Part shown: one piece after another, positions 1 to 11,819 of the stretch
Layout: each line of letters starts with the position of its first letter
Numbering within the stretch: the stretch's first letter is position 1
Origin: Alisma plantago-aquatica
Taxonomy: Eukaryota > Streptophyta > Magnoliopsida > Alismatales > Alismataceae
Direction: 5' to 3'
NCBI GenBank assembly: GCA_963693085.1
Contig: OY856409.1
Span: forward strand, 243,836,558 to 243,900,557
DNA: 64,000 nucleotides
Translations under genes and position numbers: made by a program
Notes under the pieces: generated by a model
What the model was told of the DNA's origin: nothing
Seen by the model: the letters and a program-made list of their open reading frames with translations, nothing else
Database searches by the model: none

Positions 1-140
1 TATTTTCCCTCGATTGACAATCTTAGTTCCCCCCTATCCCACCTTTTTTAGCACTAGTTACTGACTTCTACCAAATTGTTTTGGTTTATTGATTGCAACC
101 AATCTCCCTCTACTGATAAAATAGACTTTCAGTCAATAGG

Positions 141-643
141 ATGTCATCACTAACCTTAGATTCATTGAACAAGCAAGCCACAACCCTGGTTCGGATCGAG
201 GATATGATCAAGACCATCACCAAAATATTAGAAACACACCCCAACATGCCCCATCCTAAGAGGTTGCAACTACAATTGGGAAAAGAGCAATATCTACTCT
301 TGCTAGGGCATGACTGCCTGAGTCTGAAGAGGAACCACAGTTGTCCACAATGAATACATATGAGTATGTTCCTTATGAAAAGGAAACAAAGAAGAAGGGA
401 AAGTGGAAGGAGAAAATTAGTGACTTGGAAAGTGCAATGCCCAAAAAGACAACGGTAACAACCAAAGCTCAATCTGAAAAAGAAGCTGAGAAATCTGCAT
501 CACTGATTGTACCTACAAAAACTGCAATGAGAAAAAATGCAGCTAGTAATGTGCAAAAATCAAATTATGGAAATGGAAGCAACCAGAGGATGTCTTTCAA
601 CCTAAGGACGATGAACATCAAATCAAGTACTCCCTTTTCCTAA
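141..643 (+). pseudogene. degraded coding-like segment, mobile-element gene remnant
   Basis: Two overlapping open stretches in different frames (141-353 and 341-643) read as one protein if a single frameshift near 320-340 is allowed: an N-terminal part with repeated hydrophobic heptads (around residues 5-45), then an acidic patch and a long Lys/Glu/Thr-rich charged region. I do not recognise a domain. Composition is coding-like and unlike the AT-rich noise elsewhere. It lies upstream, on the same strand, of the protease-type element gene that continues to 11415, so it may be the N-terminal region of that gene. Membership of the same element is inference. Confidence 0.25.
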
Positions 644-1050
644 AATACAAAACTTATAAAGTGACCCGATACGCAGACGATGACACCCTATAGAATCTAG
701 GAATGACTAAATGAGTAGTGGTATTCCTAAAAGGATCCAAGGTCCATATTATTTGCATAGATGCTCATCACTCCTACACCAATGTTATGGAAGAATTCAT
801 CTCTTCCTGATAAAGGTCCATCTAGAAGATGTAGAATAGGAGAATGTTGGGGGGTTATTCTAACTACACATCATATTGTTCGGAAAGGATTACTCTCTCA
901 CTGAAAGGTCACTAAATGCAATATTTAGTGAAACAGAAAAATAAACCTAGTCATGCACTAGCAGGATATGATAGGGATGTCACTGAATTTAGCAGTAATG
1001 AAACCTAGGAAAGGCTAATGGCAAAATCAAACCATAGATCTAGACATTCA

Positions 1051-1476
1051 AAGGCAGCTCAAGTGCCCTCCTATTTTATCAAAGTAATCCAGAAGATTAT
1101 TGCTAATGTAGTTTTTGCGAGGTCTGAGATGGGAGGCATGAAGATAAGAGATCTTTCCCTCATTTGCTACATGCTATAAAAAATATCGATTAACATTGGA
1201 AGACTATTGATAGACAAATTCTCTATTGTTGGCAGTCCAGAGGGTCCCAAGGCATTCTACATGTGGGGACTAATAACCTTAATCACATTCTACTTCCTCT
1301 ATCAGAGTGTATTAGAAAAATTCAAGGAAAGTAAAGGGAGTAGGTTTATTGACATCAAATACCACATAATGACGAGCATAATTGGACAGAAGGAGGAAAC
1401 ATACTTCTATAGGTTGGCAAAACCCAACATCCAACTCCCCTCCCCGAGACGAACCATTGTGAGCATAACAGGCTAA
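1051..1476 (+). pseudogene. fragment resembling plant retroelement ORF (Athila-ORF-like)
   Basis: Around 1060-1300 the plus strand reads, with a few stops, a segment with INIGRLLIDKF followed about 20 residues later by WGLITLI. This pattern (short hydrophobic helix, 'I-N-x-G-x-x-I', then 'LIT-hydrophobic') recalls the conserved end of the Athila ORF1-like / 'putative plant transposon protein' domain, also seen in the clearer minus-strand copy at 14847-16439. The open part (1207-1476) is short and the surroundings are full of stops. I infer a decayed mobile-element gene; the family call is weak. Confidence 0.22.
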
Positions 1477-3160
1477 TCGTATCTAGAGACAATATTGACA
1501 AGATGCTATCAAGTTTTGTTAGATGACATAGGGATGCACCCACAACTCCCATAAAGAAAATACTCAAGTAACCAGAGAAAGTTGTGCAACTGACAGGGAT
1601 AAATAAATTGGTAGTCAAACCATGCAAGGTAGTTTCAAAAATGCCATAATCATGATTGGGATCCACCACTCCACAAGAGAAAGGTGTCGATAGAACAGAG
1701 AAGCTGGTACCACCATAATGAACTACCTTCGACACCAATCACAATGAAGAAGCGGTTAACATCTCTACTGCCCAACCACCTATGGATACATAACAGTAAG
1801 AAGTATGTGCTTGGAAGATAAGGGAACAACCCAAGGCTCAAGGAGAAGGCAAGATGAAGGAGACAACACTAAGCAAATAGGAGTGCCCATGGATTTCGCC
1901 AATGCAGATGCAGATCAACCAATGACGCTAGAGCATCTTACCTCATTCCTACACCAAGTAGAGGAAATGACATCGATGTGACCGATGCATGCAGTGGTTG
2001 CAACAACATAATCACACAAAGGATGGCTCCCAACGTGCCTTCGGGAAGAACTAGGGCATCAATTTGATGTCATGTGTGAGCAAATCCAACACTCATCTTC
2101 TAACTCATTAAATGTTACATCTAGCCTGTAAACACTAATTATGTAGGTAGAAAGACTGTATGAGAGAACCACAACCCTCCCACATTTCATGTCAATGTCC
2201 TCTTCAGCTAAAGAATAATGATGCAAACAATGCATTCAGTGGCAGCAGAGACAAAAGAACACAAAAAGGGGAGGGACAAAATGTGCAAAGACTAGGATGA
2301 AATACACATAGAACACGATGATTTCCTACATGAAATGGAAGAATAAAGACAACATCAAATAGAAAGAAGAGCAAGAAAGAGGTTGAAATGCATCATCATT
2401 AACTCACCCTCATAGGCATCTTCGAGCCCATCCAACCCAATTCCACACAAATAGGAAGGAGATGTAAATGTTCCCTCAGCACATGAGAAAATTCATCATG
2501 AAGAGCATAAAGTTGAAGAGGAGTCCATACTGACAGCCAACCCCATGCTAAAATCCAAGACTTTGATTTAAACTCTTCACTGACAGATAACCCTCCTAGG
2601 GAGGATCAACTAGGAGAAGAGGACCCATCTAAGAAAGGGGAGAACAACAACACCAAATCCTTGAACTTTATGATGAAGCAACAGTCATGCAATACGTCAA
2701 CGAATTGAAGATAGGCATGGACATATGTGACGTGAACTTGTAGTTCAATGACAAGAACAATGACGTCTATGATGGGAAGATAGCTGCCATGCTAGTTCAA
2801 CTAGGTACAACAATTCTATAATGAATTCCAGCTGAACCAACACCATCAGAAGCCCCTGTAGCTAACATCCCAATGGAACCTTCATTTGAAATTCCAATAG
2901 TAAAAGTTCTTGGAGCAAATCAACCAATACAGAAATCAATATCAACAATACAAGTGACATCGGGTGGAGAAGTAACATCTAATGAGGATGAAGGTGGCCT
3001 CACCTCCATTTTGGGTGCACCACCCAGGGAACCTCCACCCTAGAAGAGACGTCACTAGACCTGATGCCCTCTCCACTCCCTTGTAAATTGGAAGGAATGG
3101 ACATGGCGTCTATGTCTCAAATCTCATGTAGAGATGTCCATGTCCTCATAGACATCCTAG
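1477..3160. other. no recognisable gene; decayed element sequence
   Basis: No open frame of note. Short coding-like patches on the plus strand (for example 2870-3040, Ser/Thr/Pro-rich and acidic) suggest eroded linker regions of the same old element gene. No repeat structure or terminal signal was seen. Confidence 0.3.
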
Positions 3161-4186
3161 ATGAGTCTACCGAACATAGATATTACATACAACAACCATG
3201 GGAGGACCTTGACTAGAGAAAATTCCATAGGGATCTTCTTGAAGAGAGCCAGAGTTCATAAATGCTTAGTCAAAGTATTCTACACAGTTGTTCTGGAGGA
3301 GTTATTACATGTTGACAAAGTGCAACATGTCTTTAATGGTACATCCATTTTACCAAAGTGGTTGTACAAGGACAAGTTTGATTTTGCACCTATCAAAGAG
3401 ATTGAGGCTGTTGTGGAAAGATAAGAAACAAGATTCATCACTTTGCCCATTCAAATAATCAAACATTGGCCACTGATAGTAGTCGATTTGTATAAATATC
3501 ACATGACAATCTTCAATTGTTGTAGTTTTGAGCTACCCTGCACTTCCTTCATCTTCAAAAATAAAGAAGCATGTGATATCCAAAAAGTCCCTATCCAACT
3601 TCCGCATGCCATCCAACAGGCAGGTAGTTGTCATGCCAACAACTGGAAAACCTTTGTCATTAACACTAAAGTTTCCCAAGAAGAGCCATGATCTAGGGAC
3701 TATGCATTTATTTTCATGCATCAATTGGAGGTTGTGAACAAAGATATCCATTCGAGGACATTTTCCTTGAAGATCTGCACAACGGTGAGGAGTCTACATA
3801 ATGAATGGCATATATGACCACCACTTCTTCAATGCATAGAAATGCCTCTAGATGTGGAACCACATAGACTCTATATGGGAGTGCCACTTCCTAAAAAATC
3901 TATCATGGTGCAAGCAGCTATGGACCTTATGGTTAGATCCTTCAGAATCAGAATGTGCATAAGCATGGAAGGAAGGTTCGCCAACTGAAGAATAACATAA
4001 TAATAAGAACCAACCTCCATTACAGACAACATGTCAACAACATACACTTCTTCCAGAAAAGAACCCAGAGACATCACCTCCTATAGCCATTCTAGAACCA
4101 ACTACATACGACAACAAAGACACCAGAAAAGGGAGAGATAGATGAAGATGAGCTATGGGAAGTAAGGTATGAAGGGCCAATTGGGA
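3161..4186 (+). pseudogene. upstream half of a Ulp1-type element gene, cut by the LINE
   Basis: Open at 3161-3424 and, after one stop, at 3443-3691. The second stretch contains an HW followed by a hydrophobic strand (IIKHWPLIVVDLY), as in C48 peptidases, but without a convincing Cys/Asp partner. Near the end (4125-4186) the plus strand reads DELWEVRYEGPIGTEA. Removing the LINE and one copy of the target duplication makes this reading continue in frame into the segment starting SFRYFDRC at 10636. So this is the same gene as the protease pseudogene to the right of the LINE. The several stops mean it is not functional. Confidence 0.5.
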
Positions 4187-4195
4187 CTGAAGCTA
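4187..4195. repeat. LINE target-site duplication, left copy
   Basis: CTGAAGCTA directly abuts the T-run that is the LINE's poly(A) end read on the plus strand. It is identical to 10627-10635. Confidence 0.75.
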
Positions 4196-4374
4196 TTTTT
4201 TTAATTAAGCCAGAGGGTTCTCTATCCATCCCACCCCTCTCTTGTGGGTCAAAATCATCAAAAAAGTACAACTCCTACATATATGTCTGTAGGTTTGTTC
4301 CCCCCCAAAAAACCACATAAAAGAAATCATCACATCCCAAACACAAAAATAGCTAAAAAAACATCCATGATTCA

Positions 4375-7300
4375 TCAAGCGTCGATCATCTTCAGGTGCA
4401 CATAGGGAATGCATTTTTTCTCCAAAGTAGCCATGCCTTGAGTTCTATTCGGTATCATCCTTCTATCCATAAAAACTGTCATCTGTGAAAATCTTTTCCC
4501 CCATCTCCCAATCTCTCTAGGTATATAGTTTGCAACTTTGTGTACCGTTGAACCAGTAATACTAGCTCTAGCCAGCTCGGACCTCATCTCTCTAACAAAC
4601 GTCTTGGTCCTCCATGGTTCGATAGCATCCTTCAACAGAATATCATAGACTTCCTGGTCATCAATCTCAATACATGAAACTCGTAGCATATGATCACCTG
4701 CCAGTTTCAGTCCAACAATGCATGCCTGTACATATGCCAGGATGAAGTCTGGTGTCTTGATCCAGGATTGGAACACCATGCATATGTCTACATTATGATT
4801 TCATATCAGGCCTTCCGCCCTCCTCCTACATACCCCATCTTCTCCCTTATTTCTTCCTATAGTCAAGTTCATTTTCAAGTTATGCATGTCAGGCTTCATC
4901 TACCTTATCAGCTGAATCTCTCTCATCTTCGTCTTAGGCTCAATAATTTCGCCATCTTTCATTCTATTGTAAATGCTCGACCCATGTTCAACGGAGAAGG
5001 ATCTATGATGAATCATGTTGTTCACAGAATAGATAATTAGGTTCCATTCAAACTCCCAACCTGGCAATTTTTCCCCAAATCTGGATGCACACTGTATCCT
5101 CCAAATGTTGTGGGGTATGTTAACTGCTAAGCTTCCTGCTATCCAATCTGAGATCCTCCTGGAGTAACCTTTCTCACAAATATTAAGAAGGGTTTGTATA
5201 TCATGAGGTGCCTGCATCTTCGTCAAATGGGAAAATCTGGTCCATAAGAACATGGCAACCTGTCCATGGAAGAAAAGGTGATCAATATCTTCTACTCTTG
5301 GATCATCACAACAGTTACACCTCGATATAAGGGGGATGCAACATCTATGTTGAACATTATCATCCGTAGGTACAGCTTTTTTAGTCATCTTCCATATGAT
5401 AGCACTCGCCTTAGGGGCGTCCAGGCCCCATATTTTTCCTAGAGCATCTGGTCCTCCCGTTCTTGGTTGCATCCGAATCTTCTTTACTAATTTCATAGTG
5501 AAGCGACCCTTCTGGTCAATACCCCACACCATTTCATCATCTTCGTTCGTTATCCAAACTCCTGTCTTTTTTATCATCTCCACACCTTGGTCATCAACCA
5601 CTTGTTGGATCGTTTCCCAGTCCCATCCATCTTCTTCATTCCAGAAATCTCTAACCAAGAACGGCTGCCTTCTATCACTAACAAAGATGGCATGGTTAGT
5701 GAGTCTCTCATCACACCACCATGAGTCCCACAAAGGGATATTACCTCTCCCAATCGACCATCTACAAAAAGGAAACATCCTAGGGAACATGTCCCATACC
5801 TTCTTCCATAAAGGGGACAGACAGCTACCAATCTTTAAGTGATTAGGATAGTTTCCGGACCTTCCTATTGTGAGGTTAGCATACTTATCTCTATAAAAAG
5901 ATGCCCACAAGGTCTCAGTATTGAGAATTTCCCAACATGCCTTATAAACAAAGGCATTGTTGATCATCTTCAAAGAATTGAGACCAAGACCCCCATCGAT
6001 CAACGGTGTAGCAACTCTTTCCCATTCGATCCATGCTTTTCTCTGGTGGTTCTCCCTGTCTACCCATAGAAAGCTCGAAAATTTGGTCTCTATACATCGG
6101 ATGATACTTGCTGGAATTCCAACTGTCTCTGTCGTGTAGACAGTAATGGATGACAACACATGAGCAACTAGTAGCCTCCATCCTGCAAATGATAGCAATT
6201 TAGATTTCGATGCAACCACTTTAGAGTTCACTTTTCTAATAAGAAACTCATAGTCAATTAATTTTGTCCTTCCTTTAGAAATCGGTATGCCCAGGTAAGT
6301 AAAAGACTGAGTCGCCTTCTCCACTCCAAATTCCTTCGCTATGTCATCTTCCTTTGCTTGATCAGACCCCGCAATCACAGAAACAGATTTTTATCTAATA
6401 ATCCTCTGACCAGTTGCCTTTTCATATAAATCGAATGCGCTTCTAACTGTATTGATTGTCATCTGGTCTACATTGAAGAACATCACAAGATCATCAGCAT
6501 ATAGAAGCATTGGAGGCGCCACCCCATATCCTCTCGTATAGAAATTGGCAATGGACCGATCACTCGCCAATCTACTAATCCTTCTGCACATAAGTTCCTC
6601 AAAGATAATGAACATGAATGGTGATATAGCATTACCTTGCTTTAAGCCTCTTCCAATCTGAAAGAACCCAGCTGTATCCCCACCAATAGTAATTGTAGCC
6701 CAGGTGTGTTTAAAGAAACTCATACATAGATTGATCACCTTAGGTAAAAACCCAAAAGAAGCAAGACATTTATGCATCACCTGCCAATCCACTCTGTCAT
6801 ATGCTCTTGACATATCGAACTTAACCACCGCATTAGGAGATTCCTAACCTTGATTGATATCATGCATCAACTCTCTAGCCAGCCTGACATGATGAATAAT
6901 ATCATTCCCTTTCAAGAAAGATCCCTGTGGACGGGATATCATCCGGGTCATCAATGGATCCAACCTGTTATTAAGGATTCTCGCAAGGATTCTTAGGATA
7001 AAATTCTCAATCGAGATAGGTCTGAAATCAATGGATAACTTCTTGGGAGAGTCAACCTTCAGAATAAGGAGGATTCTACAGCATAACAAACCTCTATGAC
7101 ACATCTATCCTCTAAAGAAACCATCTGCCAGAGTGAGGAAATCGTCTCTAATAATATTCCACGAAGCTGAAAAGAAAGGTTGGGTAAATCCATCCGGCCC
7201 AGGGGCCGTATTTGGGTCCATTTCCTTCAAGGTCATTAGAACCTCATCCTCATGAGGGGTGGCCGTCAATGAGAAGCTATCATCGGTCGAGATAGTTTTT

Positions 7301-8535
7301 GGGATGTCCTGTAGAAACTGTTCTAAGGCAGTGCTATATACTTCAACCTCCTCATTGTATTGTTGCTGGTAATGTGTTGCCGCCTTCTCAGCCATCTCAA
7401 CAGGGTTCGTTGTCACTGTACCATCAGGCAGTGTCAATGCATTTAGCCTTCCATGTCTTTGCCTAGTTTTAACCACCAAATGATAAAACCAAGTGTTGCG
7501 CTCACCATCTTGTAGCCAACTAATTCTGGCCTTTTCCCTCCAAATAGCCTCTTCCACATCTAGAAACTACTCAAGCTCATTGAGCGGAGTGGGATTTTCA
7601 TCAAAAGCAGCATGTGTAGTGAACACAACGTCCTCTAAATCTTTGATACGTTGATTATTGTCTCCAAAATTTATCTTACTCCAGACCCTGAGAGCACCTC
7701 TTACTTGCTTGAATTTATGATAGAATACGAATGATGGATTTCCCACAACTCTCTCTTCCCAAATCTGCTCAACAATCTTCAAATATTCAGCCTCTCATAG
7801 ACATGTCGACATGAATGAGAAGTGAGCTTTCCTATTAGTAATAGCCTGAGCACTAGGGATAGTTATAATAGGGCAGTGATCCGACACCCGAGATCTAGTA
7901 AGGTGTATAGAACGGGTCGTGGGTTTCTCCACAAACCATGCTCCATTCATAAGAACCCTATCTATCCTCTCCCAAACAGTAGGCGTGAGTATCTATTTGT
8001 TAACCCAAGTAAATTGACTTCCTTCAAAAGGCACCTCCTTCAAGAGAGCATCAGCAATAAGAGCGTTGAAATCAAACATTTCCTGATAAGTTGGAGCATT
8101 TCCCCCACGTTTCTCTTGGGCCTCTCGCACAACATTAAAGTCACCTGCTATGATCCATTTCATATCACCTATTTTAGCAAACATGATGATAATCTCTTCC
8201 CAGAGATCTCTCATGTGGGCACAATCACAACTTGCATATACAGCCGTAACAAAGAAGAATGAACCATCTGAAGCCTCACATCTAACAGTTATGTGTTGTC
8301 TATGTCTTCTAAAAATCACTGGATTTAGGTTCAAGTCCGCATATACCCATATCTTTCCTTCCTCTATATGGTTTTCAGCCACCCAATCTAGGCATACCAC
8401 ATCTAACAGCTCAACAGCCTTTTCAACATGTAAGAAAGGTTCACACAGGCAAACAATGCCCGGTTTGAACTTACTACAAAGTCTCCTTAGTACCCTTCTT
8501 GTTGGGTTGTTAGCAGCCCCTCTAATATTCTAGAA
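4375..8535 (-). pseudogene. LINE ORF2: endonuclease / reverse transcriptase / RNase H, stops only
   Basis: A single minus-strand frame is kept for about 1390 codons. The APE-type endonuclease begins at about 8529 (NIRGAANNP; the expected Trp just before it is TAG) and continues through IIAGDFNVV (about 8150) and SDHCPI (about 7880). The reverse transcriptase has FRPIS (about 7020), KFDMSRAYDRVDW (about 6820), GRGLKQGNAISPF (about 6640) and YADDLVMF (about 6500), so the catalytic Asp pair is still present. A zf-RVT region with CNCC..H..F lies near 5320-5250. The last part (4790-4480) resembles RNase H (GLKLAGD, EIDDQEVYDIL, VHKVANYIPREI) but its N-terminal Asp-Gly-Ser is not recognisable. Stops include those at 8530, 7993, 7795, 7567, 7105, 6844, 6391 and 4900. 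No frameshift was seen. Confidence 0.93.
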
Positions 8536-8593
8536 ACTTTACTTACTGTCCATAAGAAAGGAAACTACGCTTCTCATCTCAGTCACTGTCAAG

Positions 8594-10408
8594 TCAGTGA
8601 CTAAACCTCCATTCATCCTCAATGATGTAATCAACGAAGGCAGCATGTCTCTCGTCCTCCAAGTGTCTCCTCCTAGAACGATCACGCCTGGTATATGAAT
8701 GTTCTTAGATAGTGTTGCATCCCCAATCAGTAAACTCAACCCTCCTCGAGGTGGATTTGTATCTTCTTCTATCTGTTCTTCTACGTTCTCTGTCACGGGC
8801 ATCCTCAAAGTGTATAAAGTCCTCCAACCTTCTATTCGAAAGGAATTGTCTGTTGCCTTCTCGATCAACTATAACTCTTCTTGGAGATCTATCCTCTCTT
8901 TGACGTTGTCTGTCCAGAGATGGTCCCCGTGATCTAGGTCTCTCCACCGGAGACGACGGTCTAGCAATCACTATAACCTCAGAAATAGGTCCTTCCCTAT
9001 TTTTTTTCACAACGAGAGCTTCTCTTGGTATTCCATATTCACCACCACCTTCAAAAAGGATAGAGTCTTCTTCACCCATTTTTCCTCTAGCTACCATGAT
9101 AATATGAACTGAGGTCCTCCTCAATCCGTATGTAAGGGATACAAATTGCGGTACATCTTCACTAAAGGCCTCCACGAGCATGAGAATACCTGATAGATCA
9201 TCTTCTTCCTTCTACCAGTCTGATATATGTATTAGTTTACCAAATGGTTTGACAATGGCTGCAACGGAATCATCATCACGGCACACCATGGGAAGGTCTG
9301 CCACCCAAAACCAGAAAGATTCTTTGCAACAATGATGCTCCCCTCCAATCATGTGCTTCGTGTCAATCTTGGAACCTCTAAAGGTAGGTACCCCTTTTGC
9401 TGCAGTTTCCTTCACTTCGTTGGGGCAAGAGAAAAAGGCAATCACTTTTCTATCTGCAAATTGGTATAAGTCCATCGCACATGGCCATCATTGCCTTAAG
9501 AAAGGGCAAAGATTCATCCAATATATTTCACTGGGCCAAGAAATATCCACCGCCCTCTCAAGAGCATTGTTCTTGCTTCTTCTCATATCATCATCAGGGC
9601 CTATATCCACCAAAATCCTCTTTGGGATGTGATGTGGTGCATCCCTCACTGGTCTTCCTGACGGCAGCGGAGGGAACACGGTTCTTGATAGTAGATCTGG
9701 TGCTCTTGCCTGAGTAATCATCTGATTGCATCTCTCCGCAAGGTGTCCAGGCCTACGACACTTGTAGCACACCTTGCTCCTCCTGCATTATGATTACCAA
9801 TGTCCTCTGCCGAGACACCAAAAGCAAGTGTTATGAGGTATTTCATACAGTGGTTTCTTCGTCGATGGATGTCTATGCGTCTTTGATGTTGAATCATTGT
9901 GTTGTGCTACTAATTATTGCATATGATTGGGTTGCATTGTTGATCTTGGTTGCTGACCCATTCTCTAGTTGGCTATAGTTGTGTCTTCAGTTGCAATCAT
10001 CACAGGGGACGACTGAGGTATCCCATTGAGGGCCGTCGTATCTTCTTGGAGAGGCGACTCCATGGTGTTCATTCCTTGTGGCTACTTGATCATTAGATGA
10101 GGTGTCTTCTCGATCGTCAGTTGAGGCGTAGGGTTCTCTTGCGATGACGTTTGACCTTCGTTCGTCTGCGCAGGAGAAAGAGAATTCGTCCTCATATCTG
10201 GACTAGGCGTCGGCATGCTAATCAGGGGGTGTGCATCCTCCGTCATCATCATATGCATGGGTGATTGAAGAAGGTTCCTTATTTGCGGGATCACTGCATC
10301 CAGTAGCATAAATGTGGAGGCGAAAGATGCTCGTCGCTCAGCGACAACCCCTTGTGCCTGTCTCACGCTCTGTCGTGTAACCCTACGGAGCAGCGGTGAG
10401 GGTAGCAT
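8594..10408 (-). pseudogene. LINE ORF1 (zinc-knuckle RNA-binding protein), broken
   Basis: One minus-strand frame runs from a Met at 10408 to a TGA at 8594-8596 (about 605 codons) with internal stops. It starts with a Pro/Ser/Thr/Gln-rich leader. Two adjacent CCHC zinc knuckles follow at about 9830-9720: the first reads CFWCLGRGHW with two stops before its last Cys, and the second is intact (CYKCRRPGHLAERC). Next comes an RRM/DUF4283-like stretch ending FWVADLPMVCRDDDSV..FGKLIHISDW (about 9330-9212), then an Arg-rich tail (8940-8700). Such proteins bind the element RNA. Having the knuckles ahead of the RRM-like part is the reverse of the usual dicot order and is known to me from grass LINE proteins. 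ORF2 follows in another frame. Confidence 0.82.
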
Positions 10409-10626
10409 CGAGACTTATCGTAGTAGGACTCTTCGTAGCCGATGACTGGATGGGTTGGGATGGGGTGATGTGGGTGGACTACGGTGGGCGGGGTGCCCGA
10501 CCAGAGGGGGCGAGCGGCGGTCACCACCGGCAGCGTTCAACCCTAACCATCCTTCGAGCCGGTATCATGTCCAGTATCAGGTCATGTGGTCTACCATTAA
10601 GAAGAACCCCTTTGTACTTATTATCT
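10409..10626 (-). promoter_or_regulatory. LINE 5' leader, probable internal promoter region
   Basis: GC-rich stretch (about 10450-10560) between the 5' boundary set by the target duplication and the first ORF1 Met. Plant L1 elements are transcribed from internal promoters in this position; no specific motif is claimed. Confidence 0.4.
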
Positions 10627-10635
10627 CTGAAGCTA
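10627..10635. repeat. LINE target-site duplication, right copy
   Basis: CTGAAGCTA, identical to 4187-4195, at the 5' end of the minus-strand LINE. Confidence 0.75.
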
Positions 10636-11415
10636 GCTTCCGATACTTTGATAGATGCTCATGTGAGGATCTATCTCTAGATTCCTTGCTCTTAAACATA
10701 AAAAGGCTGAAAGCAGATGTTGACTTTAGAGAAGTTGTCTTTGAAAGGGATGACATATGTGTCTTAAAAGATGACCTCTGTGAAACTCTGTAACTAAACA
10801 AATACTTGATTGTGAGTGTAATATCAGCTTACCAGTCCCTGCTCAGGGATGGTATGCCCAATACACACATGGCATACTACCTGTTACTACAGGACATCAT
10901 CCATAAGAAGAATTCTAGAGAAAAAGAGTGTCTGCTACAATGTCTATAAAAGATCTCTGCCCGAGTTCATTTACTTGTTGATCCTTCACGGTAATCATTG
11001 GACACTCTTGGCATTCATCATGAAGGCAAAAACCTCAGTCATGTACAATAGCTCAGATGAAACCTTCACTTTGAATAAGTATACAAATATGACTACACCA
11101 AAGAGTGTCATAGAAGAAAAGGCAAAGACTTATGTAGAAGAAATCATCATGATGATACAAGAGCATGGCAAGGGATACCAATTCATCCCTAAAAAAGGCT
11201 TCAAAATGCCATAGATCTTCCATAGATGCCCTCACCATCTACAACAATCCAATGATTTTGGCTTTCACTATTTATATTGGATGAAAGCTTTAGCTATGTG
11301 GGACATTAAAGTTGAAAGTCTACATCATGAGTGTTATCATACACTCCGTGGAGTCTATGCAAATATGTTGTTGTGCTCCCTCTGGGAAATCAAAGGACTT
11401 CCAAACAATGAGTAA
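10636..11415 (+). pseudogene. Ulp1-type (C48) cysteine protease domain of a mobile element, broken
   Basis: Plus-strand continuation of the gene at 3161-4186. After SFRYFDRC the reading goes through a charged linker to ISAYQSLLRDGMPNTHMAYY (about 10828-10885, one frame), matching the start of Ulp1-like domains. It then shifts frame to LHGNHWTLLAFIMKAK (about 10980-11030) with the catalytic His-Trp. After a TAG at 11212-11214 the same frame resumes as QQSNDFGFHYLYWMKA (about 11242-11290) and ends at TAA 11413-11415. In active C48 enzymes that last motif is Q..SNDCGF..LYWM with the nucleophilic Cys; here it is Phe. Ulp1 domains are often fused into plant MULE and CACTA genes. At least one frameshift, one stop and a lost nucleophile make it inactive. 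Confidence 0.7.
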
Positions 11416-11814
11416 ACCTCACCCATTTATATCCAACCTCTATCATTGACACTCTGGGAAAGAGTGTATGATAAATTTGAGGGGGGTATAAATGGGTGAG
11501 GGAGGTACTCCTCTCATACCCTTTATTTTGTCAACTTATTACACATCAATCGTTTGAACTGTTTGAACCACCTAATTTTTTGAACTTTTGATTCTACACA
11601 TAAGCCTAGTTTGGGAATTTTTTGAAAACTTTTAATATTTATGAATAGAAAATAGAAGTTTTTGCTAGAATTTATGCAACATGAAAGTTTTGGATCCAAC
11701 TCTCTTGAATTTTGTTACAACATAGACCCTTGGACATTCTTAGCATAATTATTCTTAGAATGACAAATTTGGTCTATCTAATGCACCTAAAACTCGGTGT
11801 GACAATGTTTTGTG
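11416..11814. other. intergenic, no feature
   Basis: AT-rich sequence between the protease pseudogene stop and the gypsy target duplication. No ORF or repeat recognised. Confidence 0.5.
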
Positions 11815-11819
11815 CCAAC
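11815..11819. repeat. gypsy target-site duplication, left
   Basis: CCAAC immediately before the TG that opens the left LTR. Same five bases at 21359-21363. Confidence 0.9.

Larger units (their letters stand above)
4196..10626 (-). mobile_element. near full-length L1-type LINE retrotransposon (6431 bp), decayed
   Basis: On the minus strand the element runs from a GC-rich 5' leader (10626-10409) through ORF1 (10408-8594) and ORF2 (8535-4375) to a short 3' end of seven A (plus-strand T-run 4196-4202). It is bounded by a 9-bp duplication, CTGAAGCTA. Removing the LINE and one duplication restores an open reading frame in the interrupted gene, which independently supports both ends. ORF2 has endonuclease, reverse transcriptase, zf-RVT and RNase H-like regions in the order known for plant L1 elements. 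Neither ORF is intact; I saw stop codons but no frameshift within either one. Confidence 0.92.

Noticed and set aside
3443..3691. Separate second Ulp1 protease domain
   Set aside because: Only an HW plus a hydrophobic strand is visible and no Asp or Cys motif follows; it reads better as the upstream part of the same interrupted gene.
10396..10793. Plus-strand open frames spanning 10396-10680 and 10455-10793
   Set aside because: They start in the LINE leader, antisense to the LINE, and run across the insertion boundary into the protease pseudogene, so they are chance fusions.
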